A stretch of 64,000 nt of DNA from Antilocapra americana. Taxonomy: Eukaryota; Chordata; Mammalia; Artiodactyla; Antilocapridae. Every line of letters begins with the position of its first letter. The first letter of the stretch is position 1. This document shows, one piece after another, positions 9,323 through 20,254 of this stretch. The notes below the pieces were generated by a model that saw nothing but the letters and a program-made list of their open reading frames with translations, was not told the origin of the DNA and made no database searches. The stretch spans positions 46,662,745 through 46,726,744 of the forward strand of contig ML664161.1 in NCBI GenBank assembly GCA_007570785.1, written 5' to 3'. The position numbers and the translations under genes were made by a program.

Positions 9323-10731
9323 AGGCGAGGAGGCAAGGACACAGAAGAAGACAAAAAAGAACTTCATGACCCATATAACCACGATGGTGTGATCACTTAC
9401 ATAGAACCAGACAGTCTGGAATGCGAAGTCAAGTGGACCTTAGGAAGCATCACTATGAACAAAGCTAGTAGAGGTGATGGACTTCCAGTTGAACTATTTC
9501 AAATCCTGAAAGATGATGCTGTGAAAGTTCTTCACTTAATATGCCAACAAATTTGGAAAACTCAGCAGTGGCCACAGGAATGGAAAAGGTCAGTTTTCAT
9601 TCTAATCCCAAAGAAAGGCAATGCCAAAGAATGTTCAAACTACCACTCATTGCACTCATCTCACACACTAGCAAAGTAATGCTCAAAATACACCAAGCCA
9701 GGCTTCAACAGTACATGAACTGTGAAGTTCCAGATGTTCAAGCTCAATTTGGAAACTACAGAGGAACCCAACATCAAATTGCCAACATTCATTGGATCAT
9801 TGAAACAGCAAGAGAGTTTCAGGAAAATACCTACTTCTGCTTTATTTACTATGCCAAAGCCTTTGACTGTATGGACCTCAACAAACTGTGGAAAATTCTT
9901 CAAGAGATGGGAATACCAGACCACCTGACCTGCCTCCTGAGAAATCTGTACACAGGTCAAGAAGTAACAGCTAGAACTGGGTATTGAACAACAGACTGGT
10001 TCCAAACAGTAAAAGGAGTGCGTCAAGGTTGTATATTGTCACCCTGTTTGTTTAACTTATATGCAGAGTACATCATCAGAAGTGCTGGGCTGGAGGAAGC
10101 ACAAGCTGGAATCAAGATTTCTGGGAGAAATATTAATAACCTTAGTTATGCAGATGACACCACCCTTATGATAGAAAGTGAAGATGAACTAAAGAGCCTC
10201 TTGATGAAAGTGAAAGAGGAGAGTGAAAAAGTTGGCTTAAAACTCAGCATTCAGAAAACTCAGATCATGGCATCTGGTCTCATCACTTCATGGCAAATAG
10301 ATGGGGAAACAATAGAAACAGTGAAAGACTTTATTTTTGGGGCTCCAAAATTACTGCAGATGTGACTGCAGCCATGAAATTAAAAGACACTTGCTCCTTG
10401 AAAGAAAAGTTATGACCAACCTAGATAGCATATTAAAAAGCAGAGGCATTACTTTGCCAACAAAAATCCACCAAAACTGTGGTTTTTTTTCCAGTAGTCA
10501 TGTATGGATGTGAGATTTGGACTATAAAGAAAGCTGAGCAGTGAAGAACTGATGCTTTTGAACTGTAATGTTGGAGAAGACTCTTAAGAGCCTTGGGCAG
10601 CAAGGAGATCCAACCAGTTCATCATAAAGGAAATCACTCCTGAATATTCACTGGAAGGACTGATGCTGAAGCTGAAACTCCAATACTTTGGCTACCTGAT
10701 GCAAAGAACTGACTCATTTGAAGACCCTGAT
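9323..10731 (+). mobile_element. BovB LINE, left part of a split copy
   Basis: The codons follow the BovB linker and RT: LHDPYNHDGVITYIEPD (from about 9358), KASRGDGLPVELF, then FIYYAKAFDCMD (motif A) and YADD at 10147-10158 (motif C). Frameshifts separate the pieces, and a stop follows 'ARTGY' near 9987. The element is cut at 10731 by an L1-BT and resumes at 12739. It is truncated at its 5' end in the region between endonuclease and RT. Confidence 0.92.
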
Positions 10732-12267
10732 TGGAAGGATCAATATAGTGAAAATGAGTATAATATCCAAAGCAATCTATGGGTTCAATGCAATCCCTAT
10801 CAAACTACCAATGGTATTTTTAAGAGAACTAGAACAAGTAATTTCACAATTTGTATGGAAATACAAAAAACCTCGAACAGTCAAAGCAATCTTGAGAAAG
10901 AATGGAACTGGAGGAATCAACCTGCCTGACTTCAGGCTGTATTACAAAGCTACAGTCATCGAGACAGTATGGTACTGGCACAAAGACAGAAATGTAGATC
11001 AATGGAGCAACTTAGAAAGCCCAGAGATAAATCCATGCACTTATGGACACCTTATCTTTGACAAAGAATGCAAGAATATACAATGGAGAAAAGACAATCT
11101 CTTTAACAAGTGGTGCTGGGAAAACTGGTCAACCACTTGTAAAAGAATGAAACTATAATACTTTGTAACACCATACACAAAAATGAACTCAAAATGGTTT
11201 AAAGATCTAAATGTAAGACCAGAAACTATAAAACTCCTGGAGGAAAACATAGGCAATACACTCTCTGATATAGATCACAGTGGATCCTCTATGACCTACC
11301 TCCCAGAGTAATGGAAATGAAAGCAAAAATAAACAAATGGAACCTAATTAAACTTAAAAGCTTTTGCACAACGAAGGAAACTATAAGCAAGGTAAAAAGA
11401 CAGCCTTCAGAATGGGAGAAAATAATAGCAATGAAGTAACTGACAAAGAATTAATCTCAAAAATATACAAGCAGCTCATGCAGCTCAATACCAGAAACAT
11501 AAAGATCCAATCAAAAAATGGGCCAAAGAACTAAACAGACATGTCTCCAAAGAAGGCGTACAAATGCATGAAAAGATGCTCAACGTCACTCATTATCAGA
11601 GAAATGCAAATCAAAACCACAATGAGGAACCACTTTACACCAGTCAGAATGGCTGCTATCAGTCTACAAACATTAAATGCTGGACTGGGTGTGGAGAAAA
11701 GGGAACCCTCTTACACTCCTGGTGGAAATGCAAACTAGTACAGCCACTATGGAGAACAGTGTGGAGATTCCTTAAAAAACTGGAAATAGAACTGCCATAC
11801 AATCCAGAAATCCCACTGCTGGGCATACCCACCAAGGAAATCAGAACTGAAAGAGACGCATGTACCCCAATGTTCATCACAGCACTGTTTACGATAGCTA
11901 GGACGTGGAAGCAACCTAGATGTCCATTGGCAGACAACGGATAAGAAAGCTGTGGTACATATACACAATGGAATATTGTTCAGCTATTAAAAAGAATGCA
12001 TTTAAATCAGTTCTAATGAGGTGGATGAAACTGGAGCTTATTATACAGAGTGAAGTAAGTCAGAAAGAAAAGCACCAATACAATATATTAACGCATGTAT
12101 ATGGAATTTAGAAAGATAGTAACAATGACCTTACATGTGAGAAAGCAAGTGACACAGATATAAAGAACAGACTTTTGGACTCTGTAGGAGAATGTGAGAG
12201 TGGGATGATTTGAAAGAATAACACTGAAACATGTATATGTGTGAAATAGATCATCAGTCGAGGTTTG
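10732..12267 (+). mobile_element. L1-BT LINE, 5'-truncated, ORF2 C-terminus
   Basis: Young bovine-type L1 inserted in BovB. The codons at about 10740-11158 read as the ORF2 C-terminal part (motif [19 protein letters not shown]). Codons at 11564-11944 give the cysteine-rich motif [14 protein letters not shown] and [14 protein letters not shown]. Frameshifts and stops between them abolish the protein. The element continues at 12525-12727 beyond a BOV-A2. Imperfect target duplications 'aagaccctgat' (10721-10731) and 'aagcctctgat' (12728-12738) match at 9 of 11. Confidence 0.92.
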
Positions 12268-12524
12268 ATCAGAGAAGGCAATGGCAACCCACTCCAGTAC
12301 TCCAGTACTCCTGGTAGGCTACAGTCCATGCGGTCGCAAAGAGTCAGACAGGACTGAGTGACTTCACTTTCACTTTTCACTTTCATGCACTGGAGAAGGA
12401 AATGGCAACCCACTCCAGTATTCTTGCCTGGAGAATCCCAGGGGCAGAGGAGCCTGTTGGGCTGCCGTCTATGGGGTTGCACAGAGTCGGACATGACTGA
12501 TGTGACTTAGCAGCTGCAGCAGCC
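12268..12524 (+). mobile_element. BOV-A2 SINE inside L1-BT, internal deletion
   Basis: Dimeric BOV-A2 with the Bov-A linker 'cacttttcactttcatgc' and a cagctgcagcag tail. The first monomer lacks about 25-30 bases: 'ccagtactccagtactcctgg' joins directly to the 'taggct' part. The 7-base duplication 'aggtttg' is seen at 12261-12267 and 12525-12531, and the L1 3' UTR resumes seamlessly after it. Confidence 0.9.
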
Positions 12525-12727
12525 AGGTTTGTTGCATGAGACAGGGTGCTCAGGGCTGATGCACTGGGACAACCCTGAGGTGAGCAATGGGATGGGGAGG
12601 GAAGTTGGAGGGGGGTTCATGCTGGGAGACACATGTGCACCCATGTCTGATTCATGTCAGTGTATGGCAAAAACCACTACAATATTGTAATTAGCCTCCA
12701 ATTAAAATAAATAAATTAAAAAAATAA
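12525..12727 (+). mobile_element. L1-BT 3' UTR and poly(A)-type tail
   Basis: Contains the L1-BT 3' UTR ('gctgatgcactgggac', 'tggcaaaaaccactacaata') with a G-rich tract (12589-12618, potential quadruplex on this strand) and the tail 'ccaattaaaataaataaatt' followed by an A-rich end. Belongs to the L1 at 10732. Confidence 0.85.
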
Positions 12728-12738
12728 AAGCCTCTGAT

Positions 12739-12926
12739 GCTGGGAAAGATTGAAGACAGGAGGAAAAGGGGAAGACAGAGGATGAAATGGTTGGATGGCA
12801 TCACTGACTCAATGGAGATGAGTATGAGTAAACTCTGGGAGTCGGTGATGGACAGGGAAGCCTGGCATGCTGCAGTCCATGGGGTTGCAAAGAGTCAGAC
12901 ACTACTGAGCTACTGAACTGAACTAG
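12739..12926 (+). mobile_element. BovB LINE, right part of the split copy
   Basis: Resumes exactly where 10731 stopped ('gctgggaaagattgaag...') and runs to the BovB 3' end 'tactgaactgaacta'. Together with 9323-10731 it is one BovB fragment of about 1.6 kb. Confidence 0.9.
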
Positions 12927-13499
12927 CTAAGGAGATGGAAGATATATAGATTGTAAAATAAAACAAGTGTAGCATAACAATATCAATTGTCCCCAAACTT
13001 TACTTGGGGTAACTTTCAAGCCTTGCTTCACTTTTCAAAAAATCACTATCCTCATGTTTTAGCTATTATAGGGATTTAGAGCCTCCTCCATTTCTTAGAC
13101 AGTTCACTTTGAGTTCCTGATATCACGAAGGCTGCTTTTTAATTAATAATTTTCTCTATTATTCAGGTTTACATTTTTTTTTGTTTTTCTTCTTTTAGCT
13201 TTCTGGGAAACAAGAGCTGCAGAGTGGGCCATTCTTAGCACAGCAGTGCCCATGTTTAGGAATGTTAGTTATTCTTGTTTCCCTTATTCTGCACTGAACC
13301 ACAACAAATTCAAAGGATTTTGGGTCCTGGGTCTCCCTTTTGGGTAGCTGAGCATCTAGTGGGATCTGGAATTGGAGAGAATTCCCCACCTTCTCCTTTC
13401 TTCTAATGGACCTGCTGGAAGCTTCCTCTACCATCCATCTAGTTCAAGTCCTGAAATGGATTTTGGAAAACCCATTTCACCCTTTTTGATCAACCTAGT
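12927..13499. other. Unassigned sequence
   Basis: About 570 bases. A minus-strand open frame of 79 codons (13195-13434) shows no recognisable domain and is probably chance. Confidence 0.45.
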
Positions 13500-14097
13500 T
13501 TGGTTGCTAAGAGGTTGGGTTTAGGAGTCAGCCTGCCTAGATTTGAATTCAGTCTCCATCATTATTCTTACCTGTGTCATGCTGGGAAATAACCTCCCTG
13601 TGATTCAGTGTCATGGACCACCAAAGTAGGACATTTGTTTCTCCTGTGTAAGCATTGCTGTGGTGTGCTGTGCTTAGTCATTCAGTCATGTCTGACTTTT
13701 TGTGACTCCATATGCTGTAGCCCGCCAGGTTCCTCTATCCATGGGGATTCTCCAAGCAAGAATATTGGAGTGTGTTGTCATGCCCTACTTCAGAGGATCT
13801 TCCCAACTCAGGGATCAAACCCAGGTCTCCCACATTGCAGGTGGATTCTTTACTGTCTGAGCTACCAGGGAGGCCCAAGAATACTGGAGTGAGTAGTCTA
13901 TCCCTTCTCTAGGGGATCTTCCCAACCCAGGAATTGAACCAGGGTCTCCTGCATTGCATGTGGATCCTTTACCAGCCGAGCTACCAGGGAAGCCCCTCCT
14001 ATAAACATTAAAAGAGATAATCTACATAAACTAATTAGCAAAAGTCATGTAAGCATTCTATAGAAATGATCTATTGGAGCTATTATGATTATTGTAG
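13500..14097 (+). mobile_element. MIR SINE split by Bov-tA3
   Basis: The left part (13500-13612) reads 'aggagtcagcctgcctag', 'tttgaattcag', 'gtgtcatgctgggaaataac'. The right part (from 14001) reads 'attaaaagagataatctac' and 'gctattatgattattg'. The Bov-tA3 at 13656-13995 separates them. Confidence 0.65.
13656..13995 (-). mobile_element. Bov-tA3 SINE with duplicated tRNA head
   Basis: On the minus strand there are two tRNA-Glu-like heads: a short unit 13876-13995 ending at 'ccagtattctt', and a complete Bov-tA 13656-13875. This is the known Bov-tA3 layout. Possible degenerate target duplication is ctcctgtgta (13641) versus ctcctataaa (13996). Confidence 0.85.
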
Positions 14098-14870
14098 GAT
14101 GTATTACTACATTGATATGAGAAATGATAAGTCAAAATGTACCTAAAATTTAAACTGTACTTCTAAACTTTAAATAGGATTCTTCTTGGTATCTATGTAG
14201 TACCCTGTGGAGCTAATCCAAAACAACAAATTTCGCCCCACAAAACTCAATGTTAACTGTTGCCACTTTGCAGGTAGAACATATTAATTTTCTCCTGCAT
14301 TTACTTACATGATTCATAGGACATTAATAGTAAAAATAACTCTTCTTGACTTTCCTTGCACAGCAAATACAGACTAAATACTGTTAAGATAGGAAAAAAA
14401 AAACCTTCAATATTTTCTTTTTAAAAACACAACTGCTAGAAATAAAAAAGCTTGTTCTTAACTGATGCATACCTGAAACCATAAGAACATGTAAAAATAC
14501 AATAATTTATCCCAGAATCCTGACCTTAAGTTTTTTAAGAAATTATATTTGTGCCTGGAGAAGCAGCATTAGCAGAAGACAACATTAATAGCAGTGATGT
14601 CAGCCAGCCCAGCTGTCATTAACACTTATCATATCATCTGTGCTTAAGCTTTCCTGAGGGCACCTGAAAGTGAGGAGAACTATAATTATATAAATATAAT
14701 TGATTATATATATTTAAAGTGTATGCATGTCTATGTGCATTTGAGCCATTGGACACATGTTGTTTGACACAAATTGTAGTTCAAAACTCAAGCTTCTGAG
14801 GCCCCCTGCAACCAAGGTTGATGTAGATTAAAATTAAGTTGCACAGAATGAAGCTAAGTTACACAGTATG
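14098..14870. other. Unassigned repeat-poor block
   Basis: No repeat recognised. 14560-14660 holds an E-box CAGCTG, TTATCA (GATA-type) and several TAA-rich cores in relatively complex sequence, so it is a candidate conserved element. 14690-14715 is TA-rich. Confidence 0.4.
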
Positions 14871-15410
14871 AAATTAAAAGATTCTTGGTCCTTGGAAGAA
14901 AAGTTATGACAAACCTAGACAGTGTATTAAAAAACAGAGACATTACTTTGCTGACAAAGATCCATATAGTCAAAGTTGTGGTTTTTCTAGTAGTCATGTA
15001 CAGATGTGACTGTTGGACCATAAAGAAGGCTGAGCACTGAAGAATTGATGCTTTTGAACTGTGGGGTTGGAGAAGACTCTTCAGACTCCCTTGGACTGCA
15101 AGGAGATCAAATTATTCCATTCTAAAGGAAATCAACCCCGAATATTCATTGGAAGAACTGATGCTGGAGCTCCTATTCTTTTCCATCTGATGTGAAGAGC
15201 TGACTCATTGGAAAAGATTCTGATGCTGGGAAAGACAGATGGCAGGAGGAGAAGGGCATGACAGAGAATGAGATGGTTGGATGGCATAACCCACTCAATG
15301 GACATGAATTTGAGCAAACTCTGGGGGATAGTGAAAGACAAGCAGGCCTGGTGTGCTTCAGTCCATGGGGTCACAAAGAGTCTCACTTGTCTTAGTGACT
15401 AAACAACAAA
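14871..15410 (+). mobile_element. BovB LINE 3' fragment
   Basis: Starts in the post-RT region ('atgaaattaaaagattc...') and reaches the BovB 3' end ('cttagtgactaaacaacaaa'). Contains 'tgactgttggaccataaaga' and 'gaagactcttcagactccct'. Strongly mutated; no frame. Confidence 0.88.
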
Positions 15411-16395
15411 ACAGGATGAGTAACAGTGCAAATAAAAATTTCCCAGAGTCCACTTTTTATCAAATGATGGCTTTTGTACATAGTCACCTTTAAGTTATGG
15501 CCAAAAGGCAGAGTGGAGGCCATTATAAACAGGGAACTGAGGCCAAAGCAAGGATAACTGAGCTTTGCTTCTAGATTGCACTCTGGAGACTTCTAATCCA
15601 GATTTCTACCTGCTTCCAGGAGGCCCCTGATGCATTTCCAAGTAATTTGTGTCCCCCTCTGGCTTATTCCTTTGATCTTGCGTTACATGCCCTGTGATTG
15701 ACACTATCTTTACCACATTCCATTGGAACTGGAAATCTTTTATACTTGATCTGTTGGTATTTGCTCTTTCTACAACCCTGGGCCCCTCTGAGTCACCCAT
15801 CAGAAATTTGTAACATCTCTACTGACAGTAACTGCCAACATAGAACCTGGAGACTAAGATATTTTTCTTGGTTTCCTATTCATCCATCAACAAAATTGGT
15901 TATGGATTATATAGATACATGACTTTTAACTTCCTTGTCCTGAGAAGGAGTAGGGATATGAAGTTGGAGCACCATAGAATAATTATTTGCAGGAGATTGG
16001 CTCATAGCTTCATTAAGTTGTGTAAGCCCCTTTGACATGACAAGGCTGTGATCCATGAAGGGGGATAATACATATAAAATACTAAAGCAGAACCAGGCAC
16101 ATGGAAAGATTTCTACAAAGAGAGCATGAAAAGTTTTAGAATAGCACATTTGGTTGTTTTCTACTAATGTTGGGTTTATGAAATGGCAAATATAAGTGAG
16201 AGCTGCTAACTTAGGTTTGTCTCAACAGAAACACTGTTGCTTAATTCTTTTTGGAGAATATTACATTTTACTATATAGTCTGCTTTCCACTTCACCTTCC
16301 TGTGAAGTCAATTCTTACTAGTCTTTATAGGCTTACATATATTTGCTTTTATCTCGTTGAAGACTGACCAAAAAGACTGAAATTAACTTTGCTGT
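15411..16395. other. Unassigned sequence
   Basis: About 1 kb with no confident repeat. A possible MIR tail ('gggataatacatataaaat...ccaggcacatgg') lies near 16060-16105. Open frames up to 80 codons show no domain. Confidence 0.4.
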
Positions 16396-16555
16396 TATTA
16401 CAGGCTAAATGTTTGTGTTTCCTTCCAAATTCATACGTTGAAATCCTAACCCCTAATACGATAGTGTTAGAACATTGGGCCTTGGCAATAATTAGGTCAT
16501 GAGGGTAGATTCCTGATGAACGGGGTTTAGGGCCCTTATAAAAAGAAAGAGAAGC

Positions 16556-16597
<42 letters not shown>

Positions 16598-16798
16598 TTC
16601 CTGCCATGTGAGAACACAACCAGAAGATGACCATCTGCAAACCAAGAAGCAGGACCTCACCAGGATCTGCTGGTGCCTTGATCTTAGACTTCTCAGGTCC
16701 CAGACTGTGAGAAATAAATGCTTGTTTTGTTTTGTTTTTTTAGCCACCAAGTCCATTGTATTCAGTTCAGAATACAGTAGCCTGAACTGAGTAAGACA
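16396..16798 (+). mobile_element. MLT1B-like LTR (ERVL-MaLR)
   Basis: 'caaattcatacgttgaaatc', 'gtcatgagggtagattcctg', 'gcccttataaaaaga', 'ctgccatgtgagaacaca', 'cttgatcttagacttctca', 'gagaaataaatgcttg' and a final 'gagtaagaca' follow the MLT1B consensus from end to end. It is a solo LTR; a (TC)n run has expanded inside it. Confidence 0.85.
16559..16595. repeat. (TC)n microsatellite
   Basis: About 18 TC repeats inside the MLT1 LTR. Confidence 0.9.
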
Positions 16799-16802
16799 CC
16801 TG

Positions 16803-16995
16803 TTTTATTCTGGAGCATGCTTCTCAAATTTGAATGTACGTATGAATCACCCTGGGGTCCTGTTAAAATGCAGATTGTGATTCAGCAGGTCACTGGGGGC
16901 AGGTCCTGAGTTTCTGTATCTCTAACAAGGGACTCTCCCTTATCCATAAGATGCTGCTGATACATGGATTGCACTCTGAGTAGCAAAGTTCTAGA
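16803..16995 (+). mobile_element. MER5A-like hAT (Charlie) element
   Basis: 'cttctcaaatttgaatgtac', 'atgaatcaccctggggtcct', 'gttaaaatgcagattgtgat', 'tttctgtatctctaacaagg' and 'gcactctgagtagcaaag' match the MER5A non-autonomous DNA transposon over most of its length. It starts a few bases after the MLT1 LTR. Confidence 0.75.
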
Positions 16996-17509
16996 AGATT
17001 CTAAACCATTCCAGTGTATGAAAAGTAGGGCAAGTGAGATACAAATATTCCTGCTATGTTGAGAAATTAAAGCATAGACAAAAGTCTTTGAGTATCTAAT
17101 CTTTAATTCAGGACATAGAAGTAATAAATTTCAAAGAATACCAAGTATCTCTATACAAAGAATGCAGTGAATATTCTTTGTCTTATTTCCTTAGCATTGT
17201 TTGAATACTTCTAAGAAAGAAATCTAAAGTATACTGTAAATTCAGATGAAGCCAGAAGTCACTTCTTTAAGCATCATTTTAGGACTTAGATGATAGCTGT
17301 ATAATATCATGCTTCATACTAACTTCGGGGAAGAAACCAAATGAAACCATTAATTGTGAGTCACTCCCAGCATCACAGGAAAAACTTATACGTCAACTTC
17401 AGAAGTTAAAACTGCTCTTTACAGGTAGTTCTGAGCAGAAGAGTAACCATGTTGCACATGGGCCTTGTAAAACAAGTAAAAATGATCCATCAGGTTCACT
17501 ATGGTATAG
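16996..17509. other. Unassigned sequence
   Basis: About 510 bases, no recognised repeat or coding frame. Confidence 0.45.
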
Positions 17510-17825
17510 GGCTACCCTGATAGCTCAGTTGGTAAAGCATCTGTCTGCAATGCAGGAGACCCTGATTTGATTCCTGGGTCAGGAAGATCCACTGGAGAAG
17601 GGATAGGCTATCCACTCCAGTTTTCTTGGGCTTCCCTTGTGGTTTAGCTGGTGAATAATCTACCTACAATGCAAGAAACCTGGATTTGATCCCTGGGTTG
17701 TGAAGATCCTCTGGAGAAGGGAAAGGCTACCCACTCTATTATTTTGGCCTGGAGAATTCCGTGGACTGTATAGTCCATGGGGTCACAAAGAGTAGGACAT
17801 GACTGAAGAGACCTTCACTTTCACT
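17510..17825 (+). mobile_element. Bov-tA3 SINE with duplicated tRNA head
   Basis: First head 17510-17625 ends at 'ccagttttctt'. The second head begins 'gggcttcccttgtggtttag' and continues to the Bov-A-like tail ending 'ttcactttcactta'. Related flanks 'ctatggtata' and 'ctgtggtata' suggest a target duplication. Confidence 0.87.
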
Positions 17826-18807
17826 TACGCTGTGGTATAACACGCTTTGCCAAGTATTTCCTTCACTGATTCAAAGCAAAGAAGTCTCCAAAGAATGCTT
17901 CATCTTGGGCTTCTGGTCTCTTTCTGCTTTTCCCATCAAAAATATCTGTTTGTAGTAGCTGTATCCTGGAATATTAAGATTAGGAACAATATCCAGTTTT
18001 TGCCAAAATAAACAGAATTTAATTACAATGATTGCCAGTGTTCTTCTCATATGAAGAAATTAGATGTTTAAAAGGGTTAAGACATTTCTTTAAGTATATT
18101 TGTTCTAGTCATCCTTGAAATGGAAAATCTGTCAGACCTCTCAAATGCTTAAACTTTCCTCTATAGGGATGAAGGAGTGGAGCTACCGACTAATCCTTCC
18201 TGAGAATTGAGGCACTTTCCTGATCTATTCATCTCTTCTTCTTTTACAGTTCTGCCCCCTTTACCCCCAGGTTCAGCTAACAAGCTGTGCAGAACCACAG
18301 TTATTTGGAAATCTGACAGCACAGAAGTGAATATATATGACAACAACTTAGCATAGGGGCTGATTTTGTGCTTCTGCTGACCATGGCAAGTTTCCTTATG
18401 TGATTCTGATGCTAATGCATGTTCAGTGCCTGTAAAAAAAGATAGGAGTGTACAAGGAAATCTGCTTCTGATGCAGCAACAACAAAAAAAGGAGGGCAAT
18501 GAAGAGGCCAACCCTATCATCCCTCTCCTTATCTCAAGTTGAAGCAGGGATGTCTCTGCCAGACAGCGGTCATCACAGAGAGGGATCTACTTGTCTTCTT
18601 GATCTCAGAAAACAAAATCAGTGTTTCTGTTTTTCTACAGCTCCTGGCATGATTAAGAGAAGAATCTGTCTGTGTGTTAGAGGATGGGCTTGGGTCCTGA
18701 GTCACCGATGTCCTTTTATTTCTTGTCTTCCAAACAGAAACAGCAATTTCTCCTTGTCTTTTTATTTTCTTGGTGGTGATTGAATTATTAGATGACATTA
18801 TGCATGT
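17826..18807. other. Unassigned sequence, repeat-poor
   Basis: About 980 bases without a recognised repeat. A pyrimidine-rich stretch followed by CAG at about 18236-18273 looks splice-acceptor-like, but no exon is supported downstream. The minus-strand 119-codon frame (18161-18520) has no domain. Confidence 0.4.
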
Positions 18808-19078
18808 GAACAGAGAAGGTGATGGCACCACACTCCAATACTCTTGCCTGGAAAATCCCATGGATGGAGGAGCCTGGTAGGCTGCAGTCCATGGGTGGTC
18901 AAGAGTTAGAACTGACTGAGCGAGTTCACTTTCACTTTTCACTTTCATGCATTGGAGAAAAAAATGGCAACCCATTCCAGTGTTCTTGACTGGAGAATCC
19001 CAGGGACAGCGGAGCCTGGTGGCTGCTGTCTATGGGGTTGCACGGAGTCAGACACAACTGAAGCGACTTAGCAGCACC
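18808..19078 (+). mobile_element. BOV-A2 dimeric SINE
   Basis: Both Bov-A monomers and the 'cacttttcactttcatgcattgg' linker area are present, with tail 'gcgacttagcagcaccag'. Flanks 'gcatgtgaa' and 'gcttgtgaa' are a probable target duplication. Confidence 0.9.
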
Positions 19079-19527
19079 AGCATGCTTGTGAAAAGTGGAG
19101 TACCTTTCTTCTAATGAATAATTAAATTTCATATCTATTTGTAAGACATGCTTTTACAATTAAGGAATGTGAATAAAAGATTATGACTAGTACAAGTCAG
19201 TCACACTACATTTGCCCCAAATATGACCATGATAATCAGAGAAATAATATAATAGTGCAGGAAGTCATCATCTCTATTTACTTGGCTACATCTTCTCAGA
19301 GCTGACAATGGTTTTGGACTGAGTCTATTCTCATGCATTGAAAAGGGCTCTGAGATTTGAGATGAAAAGCTCTGTCACTCAGAAGGCTAGGAGAGCAGAT
19401 GAGTTAGGGAAATTTGAGGAAAGCAGAGAAAAATTTCTTTTCCTTCATAAAATGGGAGATAAGGATTTTCCGCATAGAGATGATAGAAAGCCTAAATTCA
19501 ATGACTGAAAAGACCACATAATTTAGT
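19079..19527. other. Unassigned sequence
   Basis: About 450 bases, no recognised element. Confidence 0.45.
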
Positions 19528-19860
19528 TCATTTATTCTTTCATCTATTATCTTATTTGTTCACTTATTCACTTCTTCCAAGAAGTATTTATTAAATGCTC
19601 TTATTGTGTCAGATATTGTGCTATAAATGAAGAGAAAAATCAAGAATGGTTGTTACTTACTAATGAAGCTCACACTCTGGTAGAGAAGACAGATATATTG
19701 CAAAATAATTATACACTACTGTATTATACATACTTGTATAGAGGAAACTATAAAGTATATAGTATAAGAGAATAGAAAATAATCCTTCCTCTGGGTTGGG
19801 GTAGAGGGTCCTTAGGAAAGACATGACAAAGGCCATGATGTGTCATGTGAGTCTTAAAGA
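19528..19860 (-). mobile_element. L2 LINE 3' fragment
   Basis: Reverse complement of the L2 3' end: 'agtatttattaaatgctctt', 'gtgtcagatattgtgc', 'gaagctcacactctggtaga', and 'aggaaagacatgacaaag' near the 5' side. Diverged, as usual for L2. Confidence 0.65.
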
Positions 19861-19861
19861 G

Positions 19862-20165
19862 TGGATAAAAAAGTACGTTAAAACTTTAGAATATCTATGT
19901 CCTGTGAATTAGCAGTTCTATTTCTTGGATTGTTAGGATAAATATCCTAAGGAAATAACCAAGAATACACATGGATGCTATTATGATGTAGAAAAACAAC
20001 AATGCACCCACATTGTAGACTATTAATGTAGCTATTAAAAATTATATTGTAGAACAAGATAGGAGAAAATGTTTATTATATCTTTGTATGAAAAAAATAA
20101 TTACTTGCAAGTTTGTACATTTTATTTCCAAGTGTGTATATATTTGAATATATATATACATATAA
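19862..20165 (+). mobile_element. Ancient L1M 3' end
   Basis: 'gaattagcagttctatttct', 'atcctaaggaaataaccaag', 'gctattaaaaattatattgt' follow the conserved end of ORF2 and 3' UTR of L1M elements. Confidence 0.65.
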
Positions 20166-20254
20166 AACAAGAAGAAGTATATTCTTGGTAAGTGTCTTTG
20201 GAACAACTTCAAGGGCCCTTTGGAAAGATGTGTTTCTGTTGATAAGCATGGTGT

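Noticed and set aside
10718..12111. Open frames resembling an L1 ORF2 C-terminus as a possible gene
   Set aside because: They belong to a 5'-truncated, frameshifted L1-BT insertion inside BovB.
13876..13995. tRNA gene-like sequence
   Set aside because: A tRNA-Glu-like A/B-box region is present, but it is the head of a Bov-tA3 SINE; the cloverleaf is not maintained and flanks are SINE sequence.
16349..16756. 135-codon minus-strand frame with an RE-repeat
   Set aside because: The Arg-Glu repeat is simply the (TC)n microsatellite read in reverse, inside an MLT1 LTR.
18161..18520. Possible exon: pyrimidine tract plus CAG near 18236-18273 and a 119-codon minus-strand frame
   Set aside because: No matching donor or conserved reading frame is seen, the frame is on the other strand from the acceptor-like site, and no domain is recognisable.
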